Assembly: GCA_031216915.1 (NCBI GenBank)
Contig: CM062291.1
Coordinates: 29,937,023 to 30,001,022 of the forward strand
DNA from: Pictodentalium vernedei
Lineage: Eukaryota > Mollusca > Scaphopoda > Dentaliida > Dentaliidae
Length of the DNA: 64,000 nucleotides
Reading direction: 5' to 3'
Part shown: one piece after another, positions 24,401-34,712 of the stretch
Position numbering within the stretch: the first letter of the stretch is position 1
Layout: each line of letters begins with the position of its first letter
Position numbers and translations under genes: made by a program
Notes under the pieces: generated by a model
Told to the model about the DNA's origin: nothing
The model's database searches: none
What the model saw: the letters and a program-made list of their open reading frames with translations, nothing else

Positions 24401-26053
24401 GTTAGTAAGAGTTTACGGTCATTACCCGAAAGGGGCAAGCATTTATATTCCACTTTCTTGAAGGAAAGGCTTGTGGAATGCACCGTACCCCTGAATGATG
24501 TTATTCCCAAGGCAAATATATATACCTTCCTTAACCCACCCCCAGCCAACCTGGACAAAGGCCGAGACAAACTCATGTCAAGTAAAGCAACTGCCGCAAT
24601 AGTTACCCAGATGTTCGTTTCACTGCAAGCCCGGCCTGATTCAAACATGGATGAGTTTTTCATGCACGAGAATGCACGTGATCCGCCAGCATTATCCGAT
24701 AGAGGTAAGCTACGGAGTGGGACAAAATCTCAAATTCTCAATTGTTTACCAGCTATTCCTGCACAAGGGAAGAATTCAGCAGCTAGACAAGCTTCAGTTG
24801 TCATCTTGGATATGCCTGCTGTAGTCCATGTAATCAAACCACAGAAAGCGGATCTGTTTGGAGAATATGCTCGATTGCAATTATTGCCATACATCGAATC
24901 TCTGATTAACACGAACACCACAAGGGTTGATGCGATCTATGACTGTTACCCCGAAGGCAGTTTGAAGAATCAGACGCGAGCAAAACGCCTCGGTGAGACA
25001 GCAGTTAGGTTGATACGGGTGTCCGAGAACGTCCCTTTACCTAAAGGGAAGAATTGGCAGGCATTCTTGAAAGTTAGTGAGAATAAAGACGAATTTTTCA
25101 AGTTCCTGTCTGCTGAACTGCTGAAATTAACATCAACATCCGAGTACCAGTTGTTAACGACATCAGGAGAATATGTACTATGCAATAAGGATGTTAGCTT
25201 ATGTGACATATCTCCATCGAACCACGAGGAAGCAGACACGCGCATGATGCTTCATCTCAACCATGCAGTCTCACAAGGTCACAAAATAGCTTTTCTTCGC
25301 ACGGTTGATTCTGATGTCGTCATTCTGTCTTTGCACCATTTCGCAACATTCCGTGACCTTGGACTCAGTGAGCTGTGGATTGGGTTTGGAATTGGAAAGG
25401 CATATAAAGATATGCCAATTCATGAGATAGCTTCACAACTTGGACCTGATTACTGTAAGGCCCTGACTTTCTTCCACGCCTTCACAGGTTGTGATGTAAC
25501 ATCCAGCATGCTCGGCATTGGGAAGAAGACAGGATGGAATGCATGGATGAATTTTCCCGCATCAACTGAAATGATGATAGAATTGACTGAGAATCCGCAA
25601 GTCTTTTCAGAGGATTCCCCTCATATGCAGCATATCGAAAAACTCACCATACAGATGTACAGTAACAGTTGTGTCAGTACACGTGTCAATGATGCGAGAC
25701 GGCATATGTTCACACATGGCCTTAAGTCTATGGAAAACATCCCGCCCACCAAAGCAGCTCTGTATCAACATGTAAAAAGGGTAATTCTTGTGTCATCTTT
25801 CATTTGGCATCGTGCTCTGCAGAAACACTTATGTGTGCCAGACCCATCACAGTACGGATGGGAGTGGAATCCACGTCTCAATATTCTGGTCCCATTTTGG
25901 ACTCACCTAGGAGACGCAAGTGCTGCATGTGCACTGATGCTCCACTGTAGTTGTGCCAAGGCCTGCAAGGGCAATTGCAAATGCTTGAAAGCTGGATTAA
26001 GGTGCACACCTTTGTGTAAGTGTGAAGGTGGCTGTTGTAACAATATTGAGTAG
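21449..26053 (+). CDS. transposon-encoded 1534-aa FEN1/XPG-like and CXC-domain protein
   Basis: Probable transposition protein of the surrounding TIR element, presumably nuclear. I start it at the ATG at 21449 (A at -3). The frame is open further upstream but has only a TTG there. Visible in order: two zinc-binding-like modules (C17xxC20 with H87xxC90, and C138xxC141 with H192xxC195); DNID at 487-490 with HGT at 498; HTNYCRW at 828-834; a FEN1/XPG-like region with D1121, D1165 in 'IYDCYPEGSLKNQTRAKR', EEAD 1260-1263, D1287-S-D1289 and 'GCDVTSSMLGIGKKT' at 1347-1361, matching the XPG-N, XPG-I and helix-hairpin-helix layout; then a tesmin/TSO1-type cysteine cluster at 1500-1530 (C-x-C-x3-C-x3-C-x-C-x6-C-x3-C-x-C-x3-CC), a likely DNA binder. 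No introns and no internal stops. Similar uncharacterised proteins are, to my recollection, common in marine invertebrates. Which domain does strand transfer is unknown. Confidence 0.85.
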   Translation: MSENPLRVRTSTDWERCCFCQQDSSKKLMRPYRESRFHDAYKAIEEDITRFLDNGVELPYNLTIDCLMRESDECMSMSLLTNKAIYHKTCRDSIRTHIVQRVLHKRERNEAVASCSTLSPKRTRTSFESGCDRKLPQCVYCHKREGDSSEPICRSMSDNNKLKIMAKEAENWVVFSRVNAAFDSAASDLYYHKTCYCKLANEARAAKSKKSKNAEHSASGLPYDPLVMAELITFVEHNDSAMKLVDLKNLYSRRLKQVGSDWLSEEIHSTRFKEHLLQKLGDGWDAFTQGRDVFISSRFRVGSLLSESLTRMVSEEEAKKIVDVGLLLRKHILISQAPFTGSFSSYCLSEPVPNSLLTLLRVLLEGTCSIQNLGDDETVNAKTRVACTISQMLISNSAKRSEHAQNVHQRRDRETPMPLYVGLKLHAHDRMKNLIRDFHQMGLSVSYDRVMDVRRSFARAVSLRFKNEGVVVPANCKRNVFSIGTTDNIDVSGRSDMHGTSITLIGQLSRDNVGTDPPPLSLDVPEDTQIELPDDYAFVPFVEDFGGDIRLESPDECNVRPNEYADLNVGENDWLSHVSQISNKGKVDGSWQLDEVPVTFSGFFSKHEDQDNVKPRAVIGVFPVFSEQKADSLSMQKHAMYVVREATAFVNPGQIPVIEGDCPLYARQKKCQWLFPEEIGEDRMVCMIGFLHLEMCTQEAGGKLMGGSGWERMFHLAKIFTPGVASSLLGGKHVKRTRQAYLLTLAWLEILRKNAYEIYCQQTGPHESFEMWEQRILSQSPTARYWGEIVRNFLLTSCQFVRNQRIGNWPGTLCSIDELCSYFFALGHTNYCRWVPVFLRDMSQLPRRHPSIHNKFMEGHFVVQRSERKFSMMGLDQSQEHSIQLLKEDSGPKGLYGQAEEKVVIELSRSEVLRVIDEYEYASFHTTSSDNTEHPESSVSEQKKFLNQLKSLLDLVNQGLIINPYDETSGQLVTLDTGEYMDPEVSKSLRSLPERGKHLYSTFLKERLVECTVPLNDVIPKANIYTFLNPPPANLDKGRDKLMSSKATAAIVTQMFVSLQARPDSNMDEFFMHENARDPPALSDRGKLRSGTKSQILNCLPAIPAQGKNSAARQASVVILDMPAVVHVIKPQKADLFGEYARLQLLPYIESLINTNTTRVDAIYDCYPEGSLKNQTRAKRLGETAVRLIRVSENVPLPKGKNWQAFLKVSENKDEFFKFLSAELLKLTSTSEYQLLTTSGEYVLCNKDVSLCDISPSNHEEADTRMMLHLNHAVSQGHKIAFLRTVDSDVVILSLHHFATFRDLGLSELWIGFGIGKAYKDMPIHEIASQLGPDYCKALTFFHAFTGCDVTSSMLGIGKKTGWNAWMNFPASTEMMIELTENPQVFSEDSPHMQHIEKLTIQMYSNSCVSTRVNDARRHMFTHGLKSMENIPPTKAALYQHVKRVILVSSFIWHRALQKHLCVPDPSQYGWEWNPRLNILVPFWTHLGDASAACALMLHCSCAKACKGNCKCLKAGLRCTPLCKCEGGCCNNIE

Positions 26054-27321
26054 TATACTGTCATGTTAGGACCAGTCATCTCCTATTCTGGTATTTTTTT
26101 TTCCATTTTCGGCCAGTTAACACATGTCATGTTTCTAGTTGAGTTGATTTTGCTAACAAATGTTCATCCCATGTGGCTTGCTACATTGTCCGGGGTATAG
26201 GAATACAGTTTTAGATTTCGGAAAATAGTCTGTTATTTACTGCACAAGACGGTGTTAATTCATGCATAGCATGATACAATATCCCCAACTATTTTGCCTC
26301 TGTACAACAGTTGATACCTTCGTTCACCCGTGTGTTCATCTATGGTATCCTTGTCTTTCTCTGGCCATAGGCCACATGTGACTAGTCAGTTCCTACTCCA
26401 TAGCAAATCAACTTGGAAATCCTTCATCTTGTAGCGCACTCATGTCTCAATGAATCCATACCTGAGTTGATCTAATAAATCTAACGTAAGGTATCAAATT
26501 GCCATACCGGATCATATTTCGATAAGTTATTCGCTAAAACATTTCGACCACTCATCGACATCAAAGGTCATGTTTTGGCTCCCAGTGGTGGCTATATCTC
26601 TATATCCCTGGTAAAGTAGCATACCATGAGGGATGGGCATTAAGTGTCGGCAACATTAATCCTGACTTGGAACACACCACATCTTAACTGGCCGAAAATG
26701 AAGAATACTACTTGTAGTCAAAAAATATTCCTGTACCTCGAATGACTGCAAACATACACTCACCCCTTCTAGTCCCATTTTGCCAATGTTCTATACTGGC
26801 AAGATAACATTGTATAATTAACAACGGGAACTAATGCATCCCGAGTTCATTCCAGCACTGCCCTTGCTGGCAGACGTGTCGCTATGGTGTTGAGATTGAA
26901 CCAGAACTCCTCTAGAAATTTGATAGTTTTATTTTCTTAGAAAATAAATCTATCGAAAATGCCGGAAGTTGAGAATAGACTGTCACTTTAATTGGATTAT
27001 CAAATGTCCAAGTATCCCCACTGCTGCATACTATCGAGTACCCTTGTTCATGTGTTGACAGGAATCTCTCATACCATGTTCATTTGACCATTGCATTCCC
27101 GAGAAACATTCAACACTAATTTATCTACGGACGGACGATCATACTGACAGTCAGACACACAGACGCACACATCGACGGAAATTCTGATCCCATTATCCAT
27201 TAATCTTCCCCCCAACTTGTTCCAAGGGCTTCACTCCATCATTCACATCAATTACAGCACATGTATGGTGTTAGGTTTGGAGCTTCAGTTGTGCGATCGG
27301 CGAAAATAGCTTTTTTTCGAT
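26054..27321 (+). other. 3' non-coding part of the CXC transposon
   Basis: About 1.27 kb between the TAG stop and the right TIR. No second gene is visible. A small hairpin ('ttgatagttttattttc' with 'gaaaataaatctatc') lies at about 26918-26957. No obvious tandem structure. Confidence 0.6.
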
Positions 27322-27482
27322 CCGCTTGGCGGCCATTTTGGATTTCGCTGCTAGTGGTGGCTAGAGGATGGTGCCAACTTGTAGCCGATCGATTTTGAAA
27401 TCTCTGATGCCTACCCTTACATCATGCCAAATTTCAGGAAGGTATCACCAAGTGCACAATTCTAGCGAATTCCTCCCCCGCT
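27322..27482 (-). repeat. right terminal inverted repeat of the CXC transposon
   Basis: Reverse complement of 20926-21095 with scattered substitutions and a short length difference. It ends in 'cctcccccgc' and is followed by 'tataaac'. Confidence 0.88.
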
Positions 27483-27997
27483 ATAAACAGATTTTATAAA
27501 TTGGGGTGGGTCCCCAATTGTCTTTGAGGAAAAACTGTGCGGGAGAGGTGGGTGTCCAAGACATGACTGGCAAAAATTTGCATTCCGGGGGTGGTGGGTC
27601 CCAAAAATTGAAAATGTAAAAGTTTCCACCTTGTATCCATAATTTTTTGCCTGACCCCCCCCCCCCCCCCCACCCCCCGACTAAGCAGTCGAAAAAACAA
27701 TTCCAAAAGTTTCAACAAAAACATATCATTTGATCCCTCCTTGGAACGAGCTCGTACAGATTGTAGACTTGTGGGAACTCAGGCCAGTTTCCCAGGCCCT
27801 CAGCGGTTTCCAAAAGTGAGAAGAAAATCGGTCACTTCTAAACACCCTTTGAACTAATAAACTAATAAACACCCTTTGAACTGAACGACATTTAACTGAA
27901 TAAATTTTAAACTTAATGAACTACAACCCATTGAACTGAATTCTAATAGGGAAGGGGAATACCCTCGAGTGTCGATGATAAAACACGGAATCCCATT
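27483..27997. other. right flank of the CXC transposon
   Basis: G/C-run-rich (C run at about 27655-27671). The stretch 27700-27752 ('caaaaacatatcatttgatc', 'cttggaacgagctcg') is half of the hairpin found inside the piggyBac-like MITEs. No genes. Confidence 0.5.
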
Positions 27998-27999
27998 TT

Positions 28000-29570
28000 A
28001 CGGAGTCGGATAGGAATTCCATTTTATGGAATCCCTTTTAAAGAATCCCTTTTGGAAAACACCTGTGGCTATGGAATCCCATTTTGGTCGTATGTGCCTA
28101 TGTGATAGGGCACATTGTGTCACATTGTGCCTTTTCACATAAGCACATATCGGCACATAAAGCATGTGCTTATGTGCTAGGTCACATTGTGTCACATTGT
28201 GCTTTTTCACATAAGCACATATGACAAAAAGGGATTCTCCAGAAGGTATCCTAGACAGGTATCCTCAAATAATACAATATTAGGCTATAGGGATCCTCAA
28301 ATACCCGTATGTGATAGGGCACATTGTGTCACATTGTGCCTTTTCACATAAGCAAATATCGGCACATAAAGCATGTGCCTTTGTGCTAGGACACATTGTG
28401 TCACATTGTGCTTTTTCACATAAGCACATATGACAAAAAAGGGATTCTCTAGTAGGTATCCTCGAATAATACAATACCAGGCAATAGGTATCCTCACATA
28501 CCCGTATGTGCCTATGTGCTAGGGCACATTGTGTCACATTGTGCCTTTTCACATAAGCACATATCGGCACATAAATCATGTGCCTATGTGCTAGGGCACA
28601 TCTTGTCACATTGTGCTTTTTCACATAAGCACATATGACAAAAAAGGGGTGCCGAAGGTCATATGTTTTTCAAAAAAGGGTTGCCGAAATTGGGGTGCCT
28701 GGGGATATTGCCATTGGATATAGGCTTTTATTATACACAGGGGAGATAACTCTATACAGTTAAGTACAGGTTATGGGAAATCAAGCAATCTGATTGGTTG
28801 GTTATATAAATGATCTAGATAAATGAAACAACAAGAGTACTTGGAATAGGGTCAGAACTAACAAGAATAGACCAGAAATTGCTAAATATAGTAATAATAA
28901 GCAAAGCTGTTCCAACTAATAGACTCTTCTACGTTACTGGAGTATACTCTAGAACAAAGGAACATGGCCAGATAGACGAAAACTGTTGCATATATAGATA
29001 GAAGCAGAGATTTCTGGGTAATGACCAAAGGAACGTGTCGTTTAATGGGAAAAACGTCACGGGATAAGGATCCAAAAAGGGATTCTGGGAGAATTCTAAG
29101 CCAGAACATTACTCCTGTTCAATCGAACGCACCCCCGGAACCCCCTTAGTACTATAGCACAACGTGCTAAGCCGATAAATTGGGGAAATAGTCAATTTCG
29201 GTGATTTTGTGTGGATTTTGGTGATTTGGAGGGATTGTCGGGTTGTTTGTGGTAATTGGATTTACTCTTCTACAAAGGAACACATCCCCGAACATACCCC
29301 TGTCTTGTTAGAAGCCATTTGTAACATAGCAATCACGTGCTACCATAGAAACCAAGATGGCGGCCTCGCTATACAAAATGGACGACGGAAACACGTATCA
29401 CCCTAACAACACGCGCTGCGCATGCGCACTAACACCACGTATCACTATGTGGATGACGTCACAACATGGCCTCTCACGCGGGTTACCATGACAACACAAC
29501 ATGGCGCCACTACGTCACGTGACTATGACGTCACATGAGATCCGGCAAACTATCCCTCAAAACCACATTA
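28000..29570. repeat. dispersed repeat, copy 2 (partner 10438-11420)
   Basis: The first part (28080-28640) is a tandem of about 210-bp modules. Each has 'gcacattgtgtcacattgtg', 'tttcacataagcacatat' and an 'aggtatcct' separator. It then passes through 'agtactatagcacaacgtgc' and 'gggattgtcgggttg' to a CpG-rich tail (29310-29560) with 'accatagaaaccaagatgg', 'gcgcatgcgcac' and several TGACGTCA/CACGTG-like sites. The order matches copy 1. Confidence 0.7.
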
Positions 29571-29681
29571 CATACTACGAATAGTGAATAAAGGAAAATG
29601 TTAAAAGTCAGACAGTTTCGGTATCCATTGATGGGTTTTGTTCGGTTTTTCGGTATATTGCCCATCTCTAATGGATACACA

Positions 29682-30306
29682 CAGTGGCGGCGCCAGAGTT
29701 ACAAAAGTGAGGAGGTACAGTTTGGGATTGTGCAGCGCCGAGCTGGGGTGGATTTCGGGAGGTGGGGGGGGGTCCTCTCCCTAAGTTTAGAAATTTCTTT
29801 AACTGTTTTGCAACAAAATCATGCGAATATGAATATCATTGGAACCGGCTGAACAAGCCGGTTCCAATGATATTCATATTTGCATGATTTCATTGAGTTA
29901 TACCTTTGAGAATTTTTCTAAAATATTAAATTTTATTTATATTTTAAAATTGCTGTAGGCTGAATTCCAAACGGATGCCTTGCACGCTCTCGATTCAAGC
30001 ATTCGTCGAATATTCTTAAGCACTATGTTTCAGTCAGTTTAAACGCGGCATGCCTTGTTGTAATTTGGACCCTCGACTCTTGTTTGTTGTTTGCAGCTAG
30101 CGTGTGTGTAGGGGGGGGGGGGGTCAAATATAATTTCAAAACTTCTCTGATTTAGTGCACTTGGGAATATGGGATTAAGCATACCGACCATTACACCGCA
30201 ACGTTCAATACAACAAAAATTAAAATGATAGTATTGTTTTACTACGCTTGGCGAAAAAAGTGGAGGGGTAAGTACCCCCACATACCCCTCCATGGCGCCA
30301 CCACTG
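29682..30306. mobile_element. non-autonomous hAT element, 625 bp
   Basis: TIRs 'cagtggcggcgcca' and 'tggcgccaccactg' are flanked by a perfect 8-bp duplication 'gatacaca' (29674-29681, 30307-30314). Inside is a hairpin with 35-bp arms and one mismatch (29816-29850, 29856-29890). No transposase. The TIR resembles that of the 54641-55353 element. Confidence 0.93.
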
Positions 30307-30314
30307 GATACACA

Positions 30315-31033
30315 TCCAGCGTCTTCTGTCAGCCCGTGTTTAGCACGTGCTTGGATCCAACGTTTGACTAGTTCTCTAAAGAAACAAGAAACAGTGTTCG
30401 ATATAAATTGTTTTATTAAATAATAATTTTCAACTTTTTATCGACGGCAAAACGTCAGAACCATCCATTGGACAGAAATGTCTGCGCTTCTACAAATGTC
30501 ATTCAAAACATAAACCATCAACATTAATCAACACAACTTTTAAATAAATAGAACAAACTTGATCGCCCAATCCTGAATCAGAAATCTGTCCTGCGACCTT
30601 TTCTGGAATGGGACAATTAACCTGTTGAGAATTGTTTTGTTTTTTATCATAATATTTGCTGATGGGTTTCTGATTTTTTTTTTATAAAAACGAAGACCGG
30701 ATACCATTTAAGAATATGGACATGATTGGAGGGTTTTGGTTCAGGCTATGTGTTCCTGTGAATTTACAAATGTACCACTCACCACACGCTCTGGCTGCCA
30801 AACATTCCAATTTGTGAGAAACCCTTCTGCACCCTTTCCCCTCCTTTATGAGAGAATTTTCCAACTGTTACCTGTGAATTTCCAAATGCTGATTTTGGGA
30901 TGGAAAACCTCTAAAACGGGCAACATGGTATAAACGATGGGCAACATGGGTTTTATCTAAATGCATACTCTGGAACTCTCACCTTGTGTTCGAAATATCT
31001 TGCCTTTGGTACCTGGAGTTGGAAATCGTCTCT
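30315..31033. other. no recognised feature
   Basis: AT-rich sequence with no gene, splice-supported exon or repeat boundary that I can support. Confidence 0.4.
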
Positions 31034-31094
31034 TGAGTGCAACTAGGTGTCATCTGCAATGCCTTTAGCATTGCAGATGACGCCGTGTTGCACT
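31034..31094. repeat. short palindromic repeat 'gcaacaaggc..tctgcaatg', copy 2
   Basis: 'gagtgcaactaggtgtcatc' and 'tgcaatgc' pair with 'gcattgcagatgac' and 'gccgtgttgcac'. Same family as 11969-12030 and 44064-44160. Confidence 0.72.
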
Positions 31095-31625
31095 AAATGG
31101 ACGAAATATTGACACCATGAATGTGGTTAAAAACCACTAGATATCTGTAAGAAACGGTCACATCTACAGATAAAATGCCACGAATTTACTACCATTGGGC
31201 GTGAAATTTTCAATTGTTGGTGGTTTGGTGACTTAAAATTTGAAACTATTGAAAATCGGAGAGTGCACGCCTTAACTCCCCCTGTCGCAACGTCCCAGTT
31301 CAAGAAATTATTCATCCAATTTATGGGGAGGGGTGGGGTGGAATCTCCAAGAACATATGATGATTTTAACTTTCGACGTGTTAGACCACCGACCCACCCC
31401 ATTCCCCATTTTTGACAGTTGTTTTCAATTTCTGACACCCACCCCCCTCTGATGGACACTCATATTACTGAGTATTGAGTATTCACTACAGTTTAAAAAT
31501 GTTGCCAGGGTTGTATCTATATCATTATCATCAGTCTTATTTGTCCACATTCCTCACAGGAAGTTGATGAACATGTATTTAAAAACGTCTGCAAAATATG
31601 ATAAGTTTTCTGCATGATTGTGGTC
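31095..31625. other. no recognised feature
   Basis: No coding or repeat structure that I can support. Confidence 0.4.
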
Positions 31626-31971
31626 TTTATTACATGCCCATGCAGTCTCTCTTACGCAATACGGCGTGCAATACGGAATTCCGTATTGCACACCAACCTG
31701 TTCCAACCGGGACTTTTTTTATGCAATGCGACTGCATAAAGTGCATGGTGTTTACCGCCGTTGATAGAAAAGAAAATTAGGTCAGTAGGTGCTTGGGTCA
31801 TGTAATAAATACAAAACCACATGTATGTTTCAATGAGTCGTTTTGTATTCAATTCGTCAGATGTGCGTAGAAAGAAAACGTCTCGACCTTCGGTCTCGAC
31901 GTTTTCTTCCTACGCACATCTGACTCATTGAATACAAAACGACTCGTTGAAACATACATGTAGTTTTGTCT
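31626..31971. mobile_element. hairpin-ended repeat, copy 1 (long tip)
   Basis: It begins 'tttattacatgcccatgcag' and has a small palindrome 'gtgcaatacggaattccg' at about 31658-31683. It ends in a giant hairpin at 31811-31969 with arms of about 75 bp and the tip 'ctcgaccttcggtctcg'. The last bases are 'gttttgtct'. A second copy lies at 48233-48544, so this is a dispersed element. Class unknown. Confidence 0.85.
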
Positions 31972-32699
31972 ATATATACTCGTATCCTCAAAGTGTTGGG
32001 GATTTTCAGTTTCGATCATGAGGCAAGGGCCATCAAATGATCAACTGTTGAAAAACTATTCTATTTTCACAAATCCTAACTTCCACAATTGAACAGAGGG
32101 CTGTCTATTTGTGTCCATGTTAAACAAACATGGACTGGTGATACAAAAATCCATCAATATATTAATCGGGTTGCCCAGGTATAGTGTGCCACTGAATATT
32201 TTTGCAGTACGCTTCTTGAACAATTTAAGCATGTAATTATAAATGCATTAATACTTCTAGTCTCTGGTATTCTGGCATTGAATGACTTCTATATTATTTA
32301 GTGTATTTAATTGAGAATACCTTTTCATTCTTTATAAAGTGATTTTTCTTACATTCTTATTATTTTATTTGAAAAATGGATGGTGAAAACGAGTGGAGTG
32401 GCAGGAAACAGTTTGAAGAACAAATCTATTATCAGTTTACTACCAATGACTTTCATTAATTTTGAGTACCTATCCACTGACGTGTCTTTAATTCGTATCA
32501 GTGCATGGCCATGTCTCAAATCAGGAGTGTCAGTTGAATAATCAGTCTGAAAGTGCACTGATATAGGTATATACACCCTTCGTATGTCTTGATAAGTCTT
32601 CTGTTTTCATCCATCAAAAGTTCAAACTGGTTGACAAAAGTGACTAATGACTCATTGAATGATTGCTGCAAATCTAAAAACTAGAGATGGGCTGTCGCC
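31972..32699. other. no recognised feature
   Basis: AT-rich. Nothing supportable. Confidence 0.4.
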
Positions 32700-33262
32700 C
32701 GGTATACCCCCCCCCCCCCCCCACCGTGGCATACCGCCTAGTGTGGGTGACTCAAAAGGGGCATTCAATTTTTCTGAGTAAAAAAAAATCCAATATGGCC
32801 ACCAGTCGTCCATCTTGAATTTGACCGGGAAAAAAATTCATTGTGTTTCTCATTTATATTGAGTTTCGTGAAAATGCAGCAAAAACTGTAGAGGTAGTTC
32901 GCTCCACAAGTATATTTCAAAATCCAATATGGCCGCCACTGCTCATCATGTTGATCATTTTGGTGAAGTTTCATGAAAATGCGACTAAAACTGTAGAAGT
33001 AGTTCGCTCCACAAGTATTTTGCAAAATCCAGCATGGCCGCCAGTCGGCCATCTTGAATCTGATCTGGAAAAAAATTATGTCACGCACTTCCGTACATCA
33101 TGTTGATCATTTTTGTGAAGTTTCATGAAAATGCGACTAAAACCGTGGAAATAGTTCGCTCCACAAGTTTACATGTGCAACGGACCGACGACAGACAGAC
33201 AGACCGACCGGCGGATAAGTTGACTCCTACATACCCTCTACACTTCGTTTTGTTGGGGTATA
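32700..33262. repeat. tandem repeat element, about 130-bp unit
   Basis: It starts at a 16-C run (32707-32722). Units share 'gaagtttcatgaaaatgcg', 'tagttcgctccacaagta' and 'atggccgccagtcggcc' near 32870, 32970 and 33120. It ends in 'gacagacagacagaccgacc' and 'cttcgttttgttggggtata', a tail style common in mollusc repeats. Confidence 0.75.
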
Positions 33263-34321
33263 ATAACAAAATCAACATTTATATGGATGTACCTGTCCTA
33301 AAATTCCTATAAAATCATCAAAAGAATGAAAGGAAAATTATTTTTTTTAGACACGCAACACACGCAGCTGGTCTCGTGCAAATGGAGGTTTGGGAATGTT
33401 GAGGTCCCTGCACGACCAATTTTGAGTCCAATACGTGGTAAATGAATAATAAATTAGGAAGTCTTTGCGTACAAAATAATTTCCTGTGTTTTTTTTTTAA
33501 CTGTAATCCTCATTGGCAAATATTCCAATAACATCATCAAGGCATGCCGTCATGATGTGGTTGGAACATTTCTTCAGTCAGAACTTAAGTGGTGACATTT
33601 GTGACATATTGGGTTTACACCCCACCTAATCAGTCTTCATCGCGACGCCCTTGATTCAGCGGCAAGTATTCTCACTGGAGCATTCAAAAGTCCCAGACGA
33701 CATTGTGTGTGTTTATGATGTAAGGTTGATAACTCTGTGCGACAGACCAGTTTTTGGTGGCGTTTCTCAACAAATTTGTCAGAGGTGGAATAATGGGGTT
33801 GTCATATTGGTAAAAGGTTACAGATGAACAATAAAGGTGGGGTTGTTGTATTGTTAACATGTTACAGATAAAAAAAATGCAGTAACCATTGTTGAGGAAC
33901 GAACAAATGAATGTTGAAAATAGCTATATACAACAGCGCACAATTCGGTGAAAACCTTTCTTGTTAAGATGTATCTTTATATTGAAAGAAAATATGCTGG
34001 AAGTTGAAATACCATCGTTATAATATTGATAACGGATGTGTATGTATATAAGTTCATCACAAGATCGAGGTATGATCACCATGCTAAATAAATCAGTAAA
34101 AAAACAAATCGTAAAATGAGAAGGATCGAAATAAATGTAAACGAAACGAAAGAGACTAAAATTAACTAATTGAAATGCACAAAAGTATCACATTAGGTGG
34201 GTACTATAAGTTGCAGAACATTATGTTGGCGGATACGATGTCGCGTGAGTCGAAGACAGAACAATAAAGCCTCTTAATATTGTTCTCTTTGAGCATCGTG
34301 CGACCCCCATATACACTATTT
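33263..34321. other. no recognised feature
   Basis: AT-rich. No gene, TIR pair or array recognised. Confidence 0.4.
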
Positions 34322-34712
34322 TATTATTATTATTTATTAGCGTTTAACGACACTTTAACAGCCAAGGTCATATCGGATCGATGATAGTTTTACGGGTGGA
34401 GGAATCCGGAGAGAACCACCAAGCCACGACGAGCAGCTGCCAGCTCCCCAACTTCGTAATTCCACACTGCAGCACAGGCAGGGTTAGATTGGTTGAAGAC
34501 ATGCGCACCATCGACGTGCAGTACGCGTTAGTACACGGCGTCATCGTGCCCCCATGTGGACAATCGGGGTTAAGTGCCTTGTCCAAGGATACAACGCGGG
34601 AGTCAGAATCAATCGCTCCGACGGTCACCCATCCAAGGACTAACCGGGCTCGACGTTGCTTAACTTCGGTGATCTGACGAGAACACTGTATACACCGATT
34701 AACTCTTTTCAT
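34322..34712 (-). mobile_element. 5S-rRNA-headed SINE
   Basis: On the minus strand the 5' part (34712 to about 34617) reads like the 3' half of 5S rRNA: 'gatcaccgaagttaagcaac', 'gcccggttagt' and 'cttggatgggtgacc'. It then continues into 'ccttggacaaggcacttaa', 'gtcgatggtgcgcatgtctt', 'ggttctctccggattcctcc' and an 'aataaataat' tail. The body downstream of the head matches the tRNA-headed SINEs at 44459-44815 and 57183-57551. Confidence 0.88.

Larger units (their letters stand above)
20926..27482 (+). mobile_element. 6.56 kb TIR transposon encoding a CXC/FEN1-like protein
   Basis: Two inverted copies of a roughly 165-bp sequence bound a single long gene. Outer ends read 'gcgggggaggaattcg' inward from both sides. 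Matching blocks follow in the same order: 'aattgtgcacttggtgatac', 'gaaatttggca', 'gatcggctacaagttg' and 'aatggccgcc'. A 'ta' dinucleotide abuts the GCGGGGG terminus on both sides, so a TA target duplication is possible but unproven. The intact 1534-codon frame implies recent activity or selection. Non-coding leader is about 350 bp and trailer about 1.27 kb. I cannot place it in a named superfamily. Confidence 0.85.

Noticed and set aside
34617-34712. Possible 5S rRNA gene
   Set aside because: Only the 3' half is present, it is diverged, and it is fused to a SINE body, so it is a SINE head.
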